Shown: piece after piece, positions 34,826-47,900 of the stretch
Numbering within the stretch: position 1 is the first letter of the stretch
How the letters are laid out: each line of letters begins with the position of its first letter
Source of the DNA: Rosa chinensis
Taxonomy: Eukaryota; Streptophyta; Magnoliopsida; Rosales; Rosaceae
Direction: 5' to 3'
Length of the DNA: 64,000 bases
NCBI RefSeq assembly: GCF_002994745.2
Contig: NC_037094.1
Span: 67,690,819 to 67,754,818, forward strand
The notes under the pieces: model-generated
What the model was told of the DNA's origin: nothing
Databases searched by the model: none
What the model saw: the letters and a program-made list of their open reading frames with translations, nothing else
Program-made: the position numbers and the translations under genes

Positions 34826-37800
34826 TGACTTGTGTTAAGGATTCTTGTATGGAACCCAGAAAAGCAAAGATCCTTACCAGCTAACCGAGCAATGTTGACA
34901 CCATAGCTTTTAGGACAAGCACCGGGAGTCAATCTGTAAAGAAATGTCACTTCTTCTACACCAGCATCTCCATTTCCAACATGGCATGCCATATGGCAGA
35001 GTGAAACCTAATTGGATAAACACAGAAGGCAATATTTAAAGACACAGATGCAGATAAAAAAAATATCAAAAATGTAAACCCTAGTGGTTGTTATTCAATC
35101 CAATACATGATCTTATTAAGAACCGTGTTACAATACTCAGCGACAGAAGAAAAAGACCTTACCTGAGAATTATTCTGATAATCAACAGCTAGCCTGTGAT
35201 AGTGAGTAGAAAACATTCCTCGACAGTGAACCTTGTGGACAAAATGTTCAAGAACTGATTCCCTGACAATTTAGTGAAAATCAATCTCAATAACTGATTT
35301 TGTCAAAGCCAAAAGCATATATAAATATTCAGTATGATAGTATGATGGACACTTACGCAATGGCTTGTCCATCTGAAGTTGATGTCCCACGTCCAAGTTC
35401 ATCCAGTGCTACCAATGAGTTACGAGTAGCAGATGACTGCATAGAAATTGAAAAACAAGTTTAAAATAATAAAATGCTTAAATCAAAACATATATGGTTA
35501 TAAATTTTGGCTCATCAGAATTATACACTTCAGGACCCAGGGAACTGACACAAAGATGAGACATATAGTTCGACATTTTTTTTATAAGCTTTCATATATT
35601 TGAGTAACTAAGAAAACAGATGTGCTTTTGAACTTCTTCATAGAGTGCTATAATGGTCAAGATCAGATGTGGATAAGGTAACAGATCAATCCTCAGTAAT
35701 ATTTCATTTCTATTCATGAGATATATCAATCATATATCTCCAAATTTGACAAAAATACAAAACTAAATCTCCAAATGACATGGCAAGTATCAATTAAATG
35801 TGTTCAAATGATTAATTTTTTATGGTTGCGTTCTCTTTCCTGAGAAATCAGTACAGTACATTATAATATCTAGCTATTTTGTGCTGAGTTACTATCAAGA
35901 TTAAGGGAATCTCACCAGCATTGTTGCAGTTTCTGACAGCTCCGTCAGAAATGTACTTTGGCCTACCATAATATGATCTTTAGCACCCATCCGAACAAAG
36001 ATTCGATCAACAGGAGATAGCTCAAAGCTCTCTGCAGGCACATCTGCTCCTAACTGACGAACAAAAAGCAATGAAATGACTACAAATTAGAGGCAAAAAT
36101 TACCGAGTATAAATCAGACCACAATAAAAGACTACCATCTTACCTGGGCTAAAATCACAGCCAAGCAAACTTGGCGAAGCAGAGTTGACTTCCCACCCAT
36201 GTTAGGGCCAGTGAGAAGGACAAAGCTTGCATGACCAGAACCTCCAAGAGTAATGTCATTGGGGACAAATGTACCTTTTCCTAAAGAATCACTTCTAAGA
36301 ACAGGATGTCCCAAACTATTTGCGGACAAGAGGGGTACTTCATCTGTATCTGATGAACTCATGATAACAGGCCGACAGGTGGGTCCCTCGGAATAATCAC
36401 TTGCAATTGCTAGACTGATTAAAACATCCAGTTCTACAATAATATGTAGGGTCAACATCAGCCATGGACGAAAGATAAACATCAAATATTTTAGATTCAT
36501 GGAATTGTTGACTGCAAGGCAATGATAGCATACCAGCAGTCACAGAGACCAACTGTCTCCACTTAATATGATGCTCGCAGAATTGTCCAATTAACCTCTG
36601 CAAAATGCTTTTAAGTGAGGACTCCCTATCAGATTCAGCTTGTGAGAGCTCAGTCAATGACTTCTTAATATTTGGTGTCCAGTACCTAAAGAAACCCTGC
36701 ATTTTTAAGGAAGAAAGAGAAGGAAGACTGGTTATCTAACATATAACAACCATCTAGTCTGTTTTATTCATCATCTACAAGTTCTCTATTACCTTTTTGG
36801 ATGAACGTAATTCATAATCCTGAGGTATACTCTCACGCAAACTTTCTGGAACTTCCAATAGGTATGCTTCTTTTCCAATTGTGACATAAGTGATCTGTAA
36901 CCAACCAACAGAATACCACATTTTGGTGAAATTGAACTTAGAAGAACCAAATATTACCAAATTGTTTCCTAGACGTTCTTACCGATTTATCTCCGAGTAA
37001 TTCCCTCTGTTCGTTAAGGTACTTAGTTAAATGAGACTCGATCTCTTTTACTTTTCCACATGCAGCGTCGTATTCAGTATCAACTCCTTCATGAGGTATT
37101 ATACGACCTGAACTATTGGCTTCTACCCAATCAAAGCCATCCTTGAAGTGCTTTAAAACTGAGTTGACATTAGGAAGACCTTTACCTGCAAACAATGAAA
37201 TACCAAGACTTTTGAAAACAATGAATAATATATATGCATATACCAAAACAAATAGAAGAAGCCAAACTATTGAAATTATACAAATCGTCAATTCCAAACA
37301 CAAAAAGCAAATAATACCAGGTGTCAGCAAATGATGAAGTTGTCGAGATTCAACATTTCCCAAGTTGACACCAAGAGAGCAACTTGTTGCCGCCATTAAT
37401 TCACAACCGCGTAGAGCTGTAATAAACTCCTGGAGCTGTTTTTTGGCGGCATCCTCATATAAAACCACTTTGTTTGCATTCCTTCCAGTAGCTTTACTGC
37501 ATTCCATCACATTCAGTTTAGTGAAAATCATTCTTTTGAACCATCAGTATGGTATCAATAAGCATATGTTTACTATAGTTGTAATTTGACATTAAAACCA
37601 ACTGGCTGTTTCTAGCGTTACCTGCTAGCGAAGACCCGTGCAAGCAAGCGCTCCATGTCCGGAAGCCTAGCCATTGCTTTTCGAAATTCAAGTGCGTGAG
37701 GAAGGTTGATTCCCTACAAAGAAGCATACATTAGAAAATTTGTATGACAACAAAGGCCAAAGTGCATGGCGTCCAGTTTAAGCCCTCTGCATACTTTATA

Positions 37801-40800
37801 CATTATACATTGAAGAACAAGAAAGAAAGCTAGAGCACCAGCAAGATCTTGGAAACTTTCAGCGGCAGGGAAAAGAAAATTGAAAGAAAAGATGTCTATG
37901 ACATTTACCTGTAAACTTGAGACAGCATCCTGGCGTTCCTTAATTAACTCTACATGATACAGAGGTCTTGCAAGCCATGTCTTAAGCAATCTCTTCCCAA
38001 ATGCAGTCACACAGTGATTCAATTGCGCATACATTGTCCTGCAGAGAGAAATACAATAACTAAGAATCCAGATTTCAATGAAAGAAAACAAGAAAATTTT
38101 AACTAGACATAAAACTTTTACCCTGAAGAGTCTCCATTTCTGCTGTTTTCAAAAATCTCCAGGTTCTCTAGTGCAGCTGCATCGAGAACCATGTATGGTT
38201 TTGATATGATACCACCAAAACCAGAACTTGGAAGTAACTCAAATTTTGCAAATCTAAGCAATGTCTCTTCTAGAAAAGCCTGCTTTAAGTAGAAAAGAAC
38301 ACCCCCAAGAGCTGAAAGTGCACAGATGCCATCCTCCCCGGCTCCCACAAGCTCAGACAATACATCTGGCATGCAGCCCAAGCCATGTTCTTCCATATGA
38401 GAATCATCAGCACAGCTATAGATACTTTTAACTTCACAAACAGTTCTCTCAGCATCCCAGAATTCCAGAAGTGGAACCAACTCATTCACTAGTGGACTTC
38501 TTGTATGTCTTAGCAGTACTTTTTCTGTCTCAGGACTAAGTAGTTCTGCTGGTTTTACTAGTTCCACGGGCCTCAATTCAGACAAGAGACAAGACAAGGC
38601 ACTGCACTCTAAATCATCTGCGAACTGGCACATGGATAAACAATAGTCAAAAACATAACCATACATAAACTTGTGACTCATTAGGCAGCCAAGATACAGA
38701 GTACATTATGATATATGGGCAGAAATTGCAATAAGGATTAAGGAATAACAATATCAGAAATCTGATAATCCCATATGTCCTCAGACAGCTATAAGAAATA
38801 TGGGAAATGAAGAGAGACTAATTACAGCAGGCACACATTCTGACATATAAGAAGCAAACGAGAAAGGACATTATCATATATGGACACAAGCATGAGAAAT
38901 CTTATTTGGCTTACGAGCAGCAAAAAGGAGTAGCAATATCACAATTCTGACGATCACATATGTCCTCAAACAGCTAACAGATAATGACAAAGGAAATGAA
39001 GAAAGACCAATTAGAGCAGGCACACATTTCCAAACAAACACAGGCAAAAGATGACATATTTTGATCCTACCTGTCCAAGAATAACCCTACTGGTAGCAAC
39101 ATCAACCACACAAACTCCAAAAATACGCTCGCCATTTTGGTTTGCTAAATTTTGAGAGGTTTCAGTCACTGCCATTAGATAAGAAGCATCAGGGTTTGCG
39201 GACAGCATCTCTCCTTCAGTTAGTGTTCCTTTTGTAACTACTGCACATACTTCACGTTTCACAACCTGCAAAGAAAAACTCAAAAGTTTGGACCAGTTTT
39301 CATGAATACCTTCAAGATGAAAATGAAATTATATGGTGCATTGTAATAAACTTTGAAAATAGGTTATCAAAAGGTGGCTGTCCTGAGAGGAGAAGAAAAA
39401 ACATACGGGTATAACGGATAAGATTAGTTTCACTGAAAACTTCAGAGATTCTATGCAAAATGAGCATACCTTATCTTTAGAGCCACCCTCTTTGCGACGA
39501 AGCTCCATCTGTTCAGGTGTTTCTGTCTGCTCTATGACAAGAACTCGGTAACCCTGCTATGCCAATGAAAATGTTAAACTTTGATGAAGTTACAAAAATG
39601 TCTCGAGATATAACAACACGAATAAAGCTGACCTTCCTAGCCAGTTTCTCCGCATGCATTGAAAAGTTCTTCTCTGGAAATCCACAATGGGGTTGTTCAC
39701 CCTAAATTTAAACAAGGTCAAATTACTACTTGGGAAACAAACAACTAAAAATCTCTATAGAATCCAAAACAATGCTGATAAAAATCTCAGACTATTCAGA
39801 AGAGAGAAGCTTGTATCTCTTACATTGGACGCCTTTACAAATAAATTAATCTTAACACTGAACGGTCAAGATCCAAAGTTATGTCTCCACACACACAATA
39901 GTCAGCATCAGGATAAAGTTTCAAGATCAATTACCTTCATATATTGAAGATCAAGTTCTTTTGCTCCTATATGTGCATCCATTTCAAAAAGTTCATAGAA
40001 CTTGCCCATCTGCACAAAAAAGAAAACAAAAGGAGAAGATTTTCATCATTCGACTAGAGCAGTTACCCTGAGAATTTGTGTGCCATAACATACAACTACT
40101 TGGATACCATAAAGGACAAGCATACCTTGAAAAATAGAACTTTGTCCATGTGCTTTGACTTAAACTCCCACCATTGTCTCTGAGTACATACCACTAGATT
40201 AATATTGTTCATGATGAAAAAGTGCCTCAAATCTCTTTATACTACCTATTTAACGAAAAGTAATTACCTGGCCACCTGATAAATTCTTTAAGAAATCAGG
40301 AGGTAGATATAGAGTTCTTGGATCATAATTTGCATCCCCAGGTTGTCTTTTTTTGGCATCCCTGCGTTTTCTGTATCCAGACCAAAGCAATTGAATACAT
40401 GTATGAAGCTCGGAATCAAAATGAACATTTGCTAAATGCCTCCAAATAAGAAAATAAATTCAGAATTGGCATGCTAATGTGAAAGTATTCCCTTTTATTA
40501 TGATCACGGGGTGACAACAAATATTGTGACTCATGTTGTCAGTATAGCATTGTACCATATATATAAGGTAAGTGTGAAATTAACAGTGATGCAATAACGA
40601 AATAGCCATTTTCTTGTATCACTCTTCATCTTCTTCTCTTTTTTATTTTTTTATTTTTATTTTGCACAATGACCAATTAAAACAGGCATACAATGGGAGA
40701 GGCCTAGGAATGCATAATGAGTAAGTTTAAGAACTTACTCCCCAAGGAAACGGAACTTGTCAGCTTCACGCTTGCTAAACCTTTCTGAGGCATCACCAAT

Positions 40801-42088
40801 ATTGATACCATTAACCGCCTTTGTGCCTACAGTTAAGCACACTCAAATTCAGTAAGGCATTAGACATAAACCTATATTATAAGGCTGTCATTGCCATATG
40901 CATAATCACATTATTGGTTCTAGGTAGAGTGACCAAATCAAGGTATATTAACTTGGGCATCCTGTGATGGCACTGAAAAAGGTATATCTAAATAAATAGA
41001 GAGAAAAATGATTGTAATGAAATACAATCACATCCACATTTAGCCTGAAAACATAGTTCAAATTGGTACAGTAGTCTTGGCAATTTAATTCTGATTGTGG
41101 AATATTCTAAAGTCTGGCAAAGAATAACAATTTCAATATAGAAATGACAATTCAAGCAGACCCATAATCATGAAAATACACGCAATTTAAATAAGCAAAG
41201 GAACCCCCATTAAAATGTAGCAATTCTGTACAACAAAACATCCATTATTCCTTGTATGGCACATTTCTCTATCCGTAAACAAAATCAAATAAAACAAAAT
41301 GAGAACTTAGATAGCTACTACTTACTCTCAGCAGCATTAGTAGTAGTAGTAGTAGGCTGAATCAAATTAGGCTTGAGGCCATTAGTGGCTACATGTCCAC
41401 CAGTCTTGGTCTTCTTAGCAGACCCCAAATTCCCTCCGCCGCTCAACTTCCGTTTACCACCGGAGCCGCCGCGCCTTCCTTTGGGCTTGGGCTGGAGTCC
41501 CTCATCATCATCATCATCATCTTGCTCCTCCTCCAATTCCATAACCTCGTCTTCCTCCTCAACTAGTTCCTTTTCCACACTCTTTCCCCAATCCTCATCG
41601 CCGGAATCATCATCATCACTGTCTTCCTTGACCTCCTCCTCCTCCTCCGCCTCGGGAGTGGGCAAAGGACCGCGGCGCAAGCGCTTAAAGGTCTGGACGG
41701 TCTCTTGAATCCACTCGATTTTCTCGGTGGCCAAATCCAAAGTCTCTTCGTCGCCATCGTCGTACTGAAGTAAGTGCTTACCACTCTCCTTATTGAACAA
41801 CTTGACACAGCCTTCGTACCAGGCCCTATCACTCGCCCAGTACACCTTGATCCTCTTGCCGACCACCTCTTGGCCGTACAACGATTTCTTCGGATTGGGA
41901 TCGGGATCGGGCTTAGGCTTGGATTGGAGAGGCGAAGGCGTGGTGGAGCTAGGGCTGGAACCCGGGCTGGGTTTAGATTTAGATTTAGGGATTGGAGATG
42001 GAGAGGAAGTGGCTTTGGCGAAGAAGGAAGTGATTTGGCGCTGTGGGTTAACCAATGGGGATGCGCCGTTGCTTCGACGACGTGACAT
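34246..42088 (-). CDS. MSH6: DNA mismatch repair protein MSH6, 1263 aa
   Basis: MutS-alpha subunit that, with MSH2, recognises base mismatches in the nucleus. I read 21 coding exons with matching phases: 41326-42088, 40739-40826, 40268-40370, 40126-40179, 39935-40009, 39633-39701, 39470-39553, 39071-39265, 38122-38624, 37909-38038, 37622-37713, 37318-37496, 36983-37185, 36793-36894, 36534-36696, 36144-36433, 35916-36053, 35357-35436, 35163-35262, 34878-35007 and 34246-34496 (3792 nt). The N terminus has a PIP-box-like QRQITSFF (PCNA binding), then a Tudor-like domain near 95-150 and an acidic linker. The mismatch-binding Phe-x-Glu is in GKFYELFE. ATPase: Walker [10 protein letters not shown], and Walker B ending DELGRGTS. 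Length is near the plant norm (about 1320). No disruption seen. The Tudor-like domain and order fit MSH6 rather than MSH7. Confidence 0.96.
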
Positions 42089-42117
42089 TGCTCTCTCTCT
42101 CTCTCTCTCTCTCTCTC
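42089..42117 (+). repeat. CT microsatellite in the MSH6 5' UTR
   Basis: (CT)n immediately upstream of the MSH6 start; reads as GA repeats in the transcript. Confidence 0.9.
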
Positions 42118-42224
42118 TAACCTAACTAACTGTGTGAGAGTGTGTATTGAGCCCTGTGGGTGAAGAGAGAAGTATGTATGTATGATGAAGAAAGGAGGGT
42201 TGGAATAAAGAGGAATGTTTAATA

Positions 42225-42276
42225 TGGCGGGAAATTATGCCCGGGAAGTGTTACGGCCGGTCTTGTTTGGCGGGAA
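42225..42276. promoter_or_regulatory. Two E2F-type sites in the MSH6 promoter
   Basis: TGGCGGGAAA (42225-42234; complement TTTCCCGCCA) and TTTGGCGGGAA (42266-42276) fit the plant E2F consensus TTTSSCGC with flanks. They lie about 140-190 bp upstream of the ATG. E2F control would give S-phase expression, which suits a replication-linked repair factor. Confidence 0.6.
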
Positions 42277-42499
42277 TCCCTAACTCTCTCTCTTTCTCCT
42301 CCATATCTCGCTTTGTTTTCACTTCCCTCTGCAAATCCCAGCTCTATTTGTAGGGGCCCCAGCCTGGCCCAACAAGTTTGGACCAGTCCCAGGCCCAACA
42401 CCTGACTGTGGTCCACTAGTGACTCTCCCACTTTTGTGGACTCGGGATTCAGTTAAATATCAAAGATTAAATTTCCCAGGAGATTTCTGAGGTAGATGA

Positions 42500-43114
42500 G
42501 GTCTTGTTCTGATTTGTACGTAATCTTCAATGCTAGAAATTCTTCAACTTCGGCTCCAAGTTTGGTATCGTTTTTCTTCACTTTTGGTTCCACATTTCAA
42601 CTCTCTCTTTCCATTGTCGGCCACCCTATACAGTTACATATCCGGTTTGATTGGACGTCACGTACAGTACAAAAGAATATTTTCCACAAAATCTATATAT
42701 TTGTTAGCTTAATTATTAGTTATGTTGGGACTCCGGAGACGGCGTTAGTCGCTATGAGCTCAATATCTCGATCAATTCGATTAGTTTGCGGCCATTGTAA
42801 GCATGTCTTTGTTTTCTTTTTTACTTTTTTGAAACATACTAGCCTTAAATGAATGTATACACAAACATCATTTTCAAAGAAATTATAGGGAACTATAGTA
42901 ACTAATATCTCGATCTCAAACAACAAACAAACTTTTATGCTAAACATATGACTAAATGATAGTACTATAGGATTCTTACACAACTATGCAATTATCTTTT
43001 ATGACATTGCAGCTTATGGTGTACAAATTTCATGCAATAATAATTCCTCGGATAACGATTTCGACCTCAATTATGCAACAATCATTTTTAAGAAGTTTCG
43101 GGTTGTCTTCTAGT
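42500..43114. other. Spacer between MSH6 and the MATH pseudogene
   Basis: No gene supported; ORFs here show no motif. Confidence 0.4.
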
Positions 43115-43903
43115 TTACCCAACTCCTTCCAACCGAAATTCCAATTCGGGGCATGCCATATATTTGATCCACAATGCGTAGGGTAAACTCCACAAGTATT
43201 TTAGATCCAGTAGTCTTTTAATCCCTTGGGATACAGCACAAGCCTCCATATGCAATATTTCTGATCTCCAGCAACAAATGGTTTTGAGCAAATATATATA
43301 TGTGATGTTTCCGGTGATTTTAGAGTTTAACTTTGAATACTCGGAAATCATCCATACATGCTTGTACATAACGGTATTGAGATTCACAAATTCACGCAAC
43401 TCTCCCAAACCTTTTCTTTTCCTTTTAGAAACATAGACCTCCGCTCCAAAAACGCAAAAGTCATCCATGAGATAACCATTAATTAGAGGCATCACGAAAC
43501 TCTTCTAGAGGGATGAATCGATCGAAACCAGCCAAACCACCAACAATGGTTTTATAGAGATACAATACTTCTCCTTTTTGTTGACATCTTCAAGAACTAG
43601 GTAGCTTTTCCACTTTTGATTAAGCAAAAAGAACTTGTAATCCACCGTGATAATGTACCCGGCTCTTATAGCTTTTTCTCCGCACATCTCCAAGTATAGA
43701 GAGATGTGGTTATCCACGCGCGCTGCGCGCGCTCTTTGTTTCCATTTGGGAAGAGCACTAGTTTCCACCTGTATCCTCCTGCCTCAAACTCCGTTGATTC
43801 GTATCTATCCAACACTGTTAGCCTTGAAAACGAAACTATTTTCATCTTGTGTCTTGGAGGTTTACTCGTAATTGATCTCAAGACAAAGTCATTATGACGG
43901 TGA
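43115..43903 (-). pseudogene. MATH/TRAF-like domain gene, frameshifted and split by copia-2
   Basis: Pieces of a plant MATH-domain protein appear in order but in different frames. First comes [19 protein letters not shown] near 43770; after a GC-rich CGCGCGCAGCGCGCG shift, [10 protein letters not shown]; then another shift and FDRFIPLEEF; then another shift and NGYLMDDFCVFGAEVYVSK; then MYKHVW starting a second MATH repeat that is also frameshifted. At least three indels disrupt the frame. The sequence upstream of 43903 resumes beyond the copia-2 insertion at 51129. MATH proteins usually bind partners through TRAF-like folds; this copy cannot encode a full protein. Confidence 0.78.
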
Positions 43904-44379
43904 TGTAAAATAACCATATACATGCTCACAACATATGCACACAATCATAAAAGGGATTAAGGCTTACCTTCAGCAATTACTGGCATGGATTCCATCTTAT
44001 GCAACTGCAAACACGAACACTGAATATAGCCTTCTGTTACTTACCAACTTGCTTCTCAATGGACAGAACAATATGCAAAACGTCGGTAGTAATCAGGGAC
44101 CAATTCATCTGTATATATAGGTGACTTAAACCTCAAGAAGCTTCCCATTAAAGCTATCCATATCGGTTTAGGTTTCCTAGTTAGATTCTTAATGTATCAC
44201 AACTTGTAGCCTTCCTTGTAGACTAAGCAATAGATTACTATCCTTAATGAATTGATACACTATTCATTAAGTCACTAGTATTGATTTACTGTTTGTATCC
44301 ATGTTAAACTAGGATTGATATTAAGCTAATCATCAATTACTTTATGATGATATGTGTTATGTCCATATTTGATCTTACA
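43904..44379 (-). repeat. 3' LTR of copia-2
   Basis: 476 bp; appears identical to 50653-51128. Purine-rich tract CCAAGGGGGAGAT (minus strand, 44380-44392) abuts it. Confidence 0.96.
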
Positions 44380-44995
44380 ATCTCCCCCTTGGACTCACAC
44401 ATATCATGCTCGATGATTTGCACCAGAGAACATCAAAACCTACTTAACTTACTGAAGTGCGCGCCAGATAACAAACTTAAATCGAAAATCCATTCCAACA
44501 TGGTCAGATCACAGTTACTTATGCAGAGCAAGAAACAGTATACATTTTAACAAAAATGCAGAGTTTCAAAACCACAAACACAAGCTCCTGCAATCCACAT
44601 ATGTCAAACCAGAAGTGATACAATATATGTTAATGTGTATCAACAAGTAAACATATATTAGGTCCTACTTTATGTTTCTAAAACCAAAAACTCAAGCAAA
44701 TTTACTGAACACTGATGGCTTAAAGATATTGCTTGAACCTTAACATCATGCTTCACATGATTTAAGCCATCTGATAGCAAGTATAACTTTAAACACAAAA
44801 TCGATAATTTTCAGAACATTCAACAAAAACTGCAGTAATAACCAAAATCTGAAAATACCTCAAAATTTATTAATAATAAAATCTGTCATTACAAACAAGT
44901 TGTGATAAACAAAATAAAAGATCACAACTAAAACACAAGAACTCAAAAAACCTTAGAATTTTAAATGCTCCAACTGGACTAACTCTCTACTGAAC
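44380..44995 (-). other. 3' untranslated region of copia-2
   Basis: Between the polyprotein stop and the polypurine tract; no frame or second gene seen. Confidence 0.7.
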
Positions 44996-47900
44996 CTAAG
45001 CATCTAAATTAGCTAAAATTCCAATGCTTGCTGTATGTTTCTGGAATGCTGCTACTGACAATGCCTTAGTGAAAGGATCTGCTAGCTGTGAATTTGTGTC
45101 AATACTCAAAACAGCTATTTCACCATGCTTTACTCTTTCTCTAACACTGTAATACTTTAGATCAATATGCTTGGAATTATTTGACCTTTTACTGTTCTTG
45201 CTAAAGAAAACTGCAGCCTCATTGTCACAATAAATTACAAGTGTTCCAGCCACAATGTGACTCAATACTTTGGTCTGCATGAGAAAATTCCTAATCCAAA
45301 GTCCTTCACACACAGTTTCATATACTGCAATAAATTCAGCTTGCATAGTAGAAGTTGAAACAAGTGTTTGTTTCATGGTTTTCCAAGCAATAGCACCTCC
45401 TGCAAGCAAGAACACATATCCACAAGTGGACTTCTTGGAGTCTGGATAATTCCCTGCAAAATCCGAGTCTGAGAATCCAATGAGTTTCAGATCCTCCACT
45501 TGCCTATAAACTAGCATGTGACTTTTAGTTCTCTGCAGGTATCTCAACACTTTCTTCCCAGCTACCCAATGTTCATGGCCTGGATTAGATTGGAATCTTG
45601 ACAAAATCCCTACTGCAAAAGACAAATCCGGCCTAGTGCAGACTTGTGCATACATGAGACTTCCTACAAGTCTGGCATAAGGCTTTGACTCCATATTTTC
45701 TTTCTCAACATCACTATTGGGACTTTGCTTCTTGGTTAACTTATCTCCTTTGGACATGGGAACTTCTCCAGCTGCACACTTCTCCATACCAAATCTCTTT
45801 AAAATTTTGGTAACATAATTCTGTTGAGACAAACCAAGTAGTCTCTGTGCCCTATCTCTTTTAATCTCAATACCTAGTACATAGGATGCTTCTCCTAAGT
45901 CTTTCATGTCGAAATTCCTTGATAGAAAACTCTTGGTATCTTTAAGCAATTTAATGTTACTGCTAGCCAAAAGTATATCATCCACATAGAGTACCAGAAA
46001 AATAAAATTGTTCCCAACAGTCTTCAAATAAACACACTCATCAACAAGATTTTCTGTAAATCCAAAAGTAGAAATCACAGAATCAAATTTCTTGTACCAC
46101 TGTCTAGAAGCTTGTTTTAGGCCATAAATTGATTTTCTTAACTTACACACTAAGTTTTCACTTCCAGCTTGTACAAACCCTTCTGGCTGTCTCATATAAA
46201 TCACTTCATCTAGTTCGCCATTCAAGAAAGCTGTTTTAACATCCATCTGGTGCAGCTCCATATCAAAATGAGCCACTAAAGCCATTATTATCCTAAACGA
46301 GTCTTTTGTAGAAACTGGAGAAAAAGTCTCAGTAAAGTCAATGCCCTCCTTCTGTGTAAAACCCTTGGCAACTAATCTTGCTTTATGTCTCTCTACATTG
46401 CCATTTGCATCTCTTTTGGTTTTGAAAACCCATTTACAACCTATAGGCTTCTGGTTGGGGTCAGGTTCAACTAATTCCCAAACTGCATTTTGACTCATGG
46501 AATTAATTTCTGCTTCCATTGCTTGCTGCCATTGATGAGATTCACTACTTTCAATGGCCTGATTAAATGTAGTTGGATCATTGTCCTCTGCACAGTCCAT
46601 TTCAATTTCTGCTTCTTGCAGATAAACAATGTAGTCACTCTCTTCCCCCCCATAAGTTGGTTTTCTTGCTCTCTGTGATCTTCTAGGCAGAGCCACTGGA
46701 GGATTCTGAGGTTCAATTACATGGCCAGTTACGTGGTCAGTTACTTGGTCAGTGACATGGGCAGTGACATGGTCAGTGACATGGGCAGTGACTTGACCAG
46801 GTACAGTTACTTGGGTAGTTACATGGTCAGTGACATGGGCAGTGACATGGTCAGTGACATGACCAGGCACAGTTACTTGGTCAGTTACATGGGCAGTGAC
46901 TTGACCAGGCACAGTTACTTGGTCAGTTACATGGGCAGTGACTTGGTCAGTGACATGGTCAGTGACTTGGTCAGTTACTCGACCAGGGACAGTTACTTGG
47001 TCAGTGACATGGTCAGTTACGTGACCAGTGACATGATCAGTTACATCTTGTTCTAAAGGCAATGCTACACTTATATTCTCATCTGACACAATTTCCTCAA
47101 AATCTGAGGTTAAATCCTCAAGGTTTGTATTGTGAACCTTTTCACTTAGAAACTTTACTTGATGTGTTTCAAAAATTCTAGGTGAATGATGAGCAGAATA
47201 TAATTTATAGCCTTTAGATTTATCTGGATAACCTATAAAATAGCAACTAACAGTTTTGGGGTCAAGTTTATTCAAGCTTGGATTATAAATCCTAGCTTCT
47301 GCATGACATCCCCAAACATGACAGTGATGAAGACTAGGTTTCCTGCCACACCAAAGCTCAAAAGCAGTATTTTCTATGGCTTTGCTAGGTGTCCTATTGC
47401 AAATATAATTTGAATGCTTTAAAGCCTCACCCCACAGAAATTTAGGCAAACCAGTTGTACACATCATACATCTAACCATGTTCAAAAGAGTCCTATTCTT
47501 TCTCTCTGCAACACCATTCTGTTGTGGATTATAGGGTGTTGTGTATTGAGCTTTAATTCCATTGTCTTGCAAAAACAAGGCAAATGGACCCTTTTGTTGG
47601 CCGGATTCAGTGTACTTTCCATAGAACTCTCCCCCTCTATCTGACCTCACTGTTTTGATTTTCTTTTCTAGTTGATTTTCTACCTCAGACTTAAAGATTT
47701 GAAAGGCTTTCAATGCTTGTGCCTTCTCTGAAAGTAGATAAATATAACTGTATCTAGAAAAGTCATCAATGAATGTGATAAAATACACATTCCCACAGAT
47801 AGTTTGATGCCTAAATGGTCCACATATATCAGTGTGTATGAGTTCTAATAAATTTTGGCTTCTATATGCAGTCTTCTTTCTAGTATTAGTTATTTTTCCC

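Noticed and set aside
37116..37334. Plus-strand ORFs across the MSH6 locus
   Set aside because: Shadows of MSH6 exons and introns.
46721..47056. Plus-strand ORF of SDMVSDMG-type repeats
   Set aside because: Antisense of the copia-2 minisatellite.
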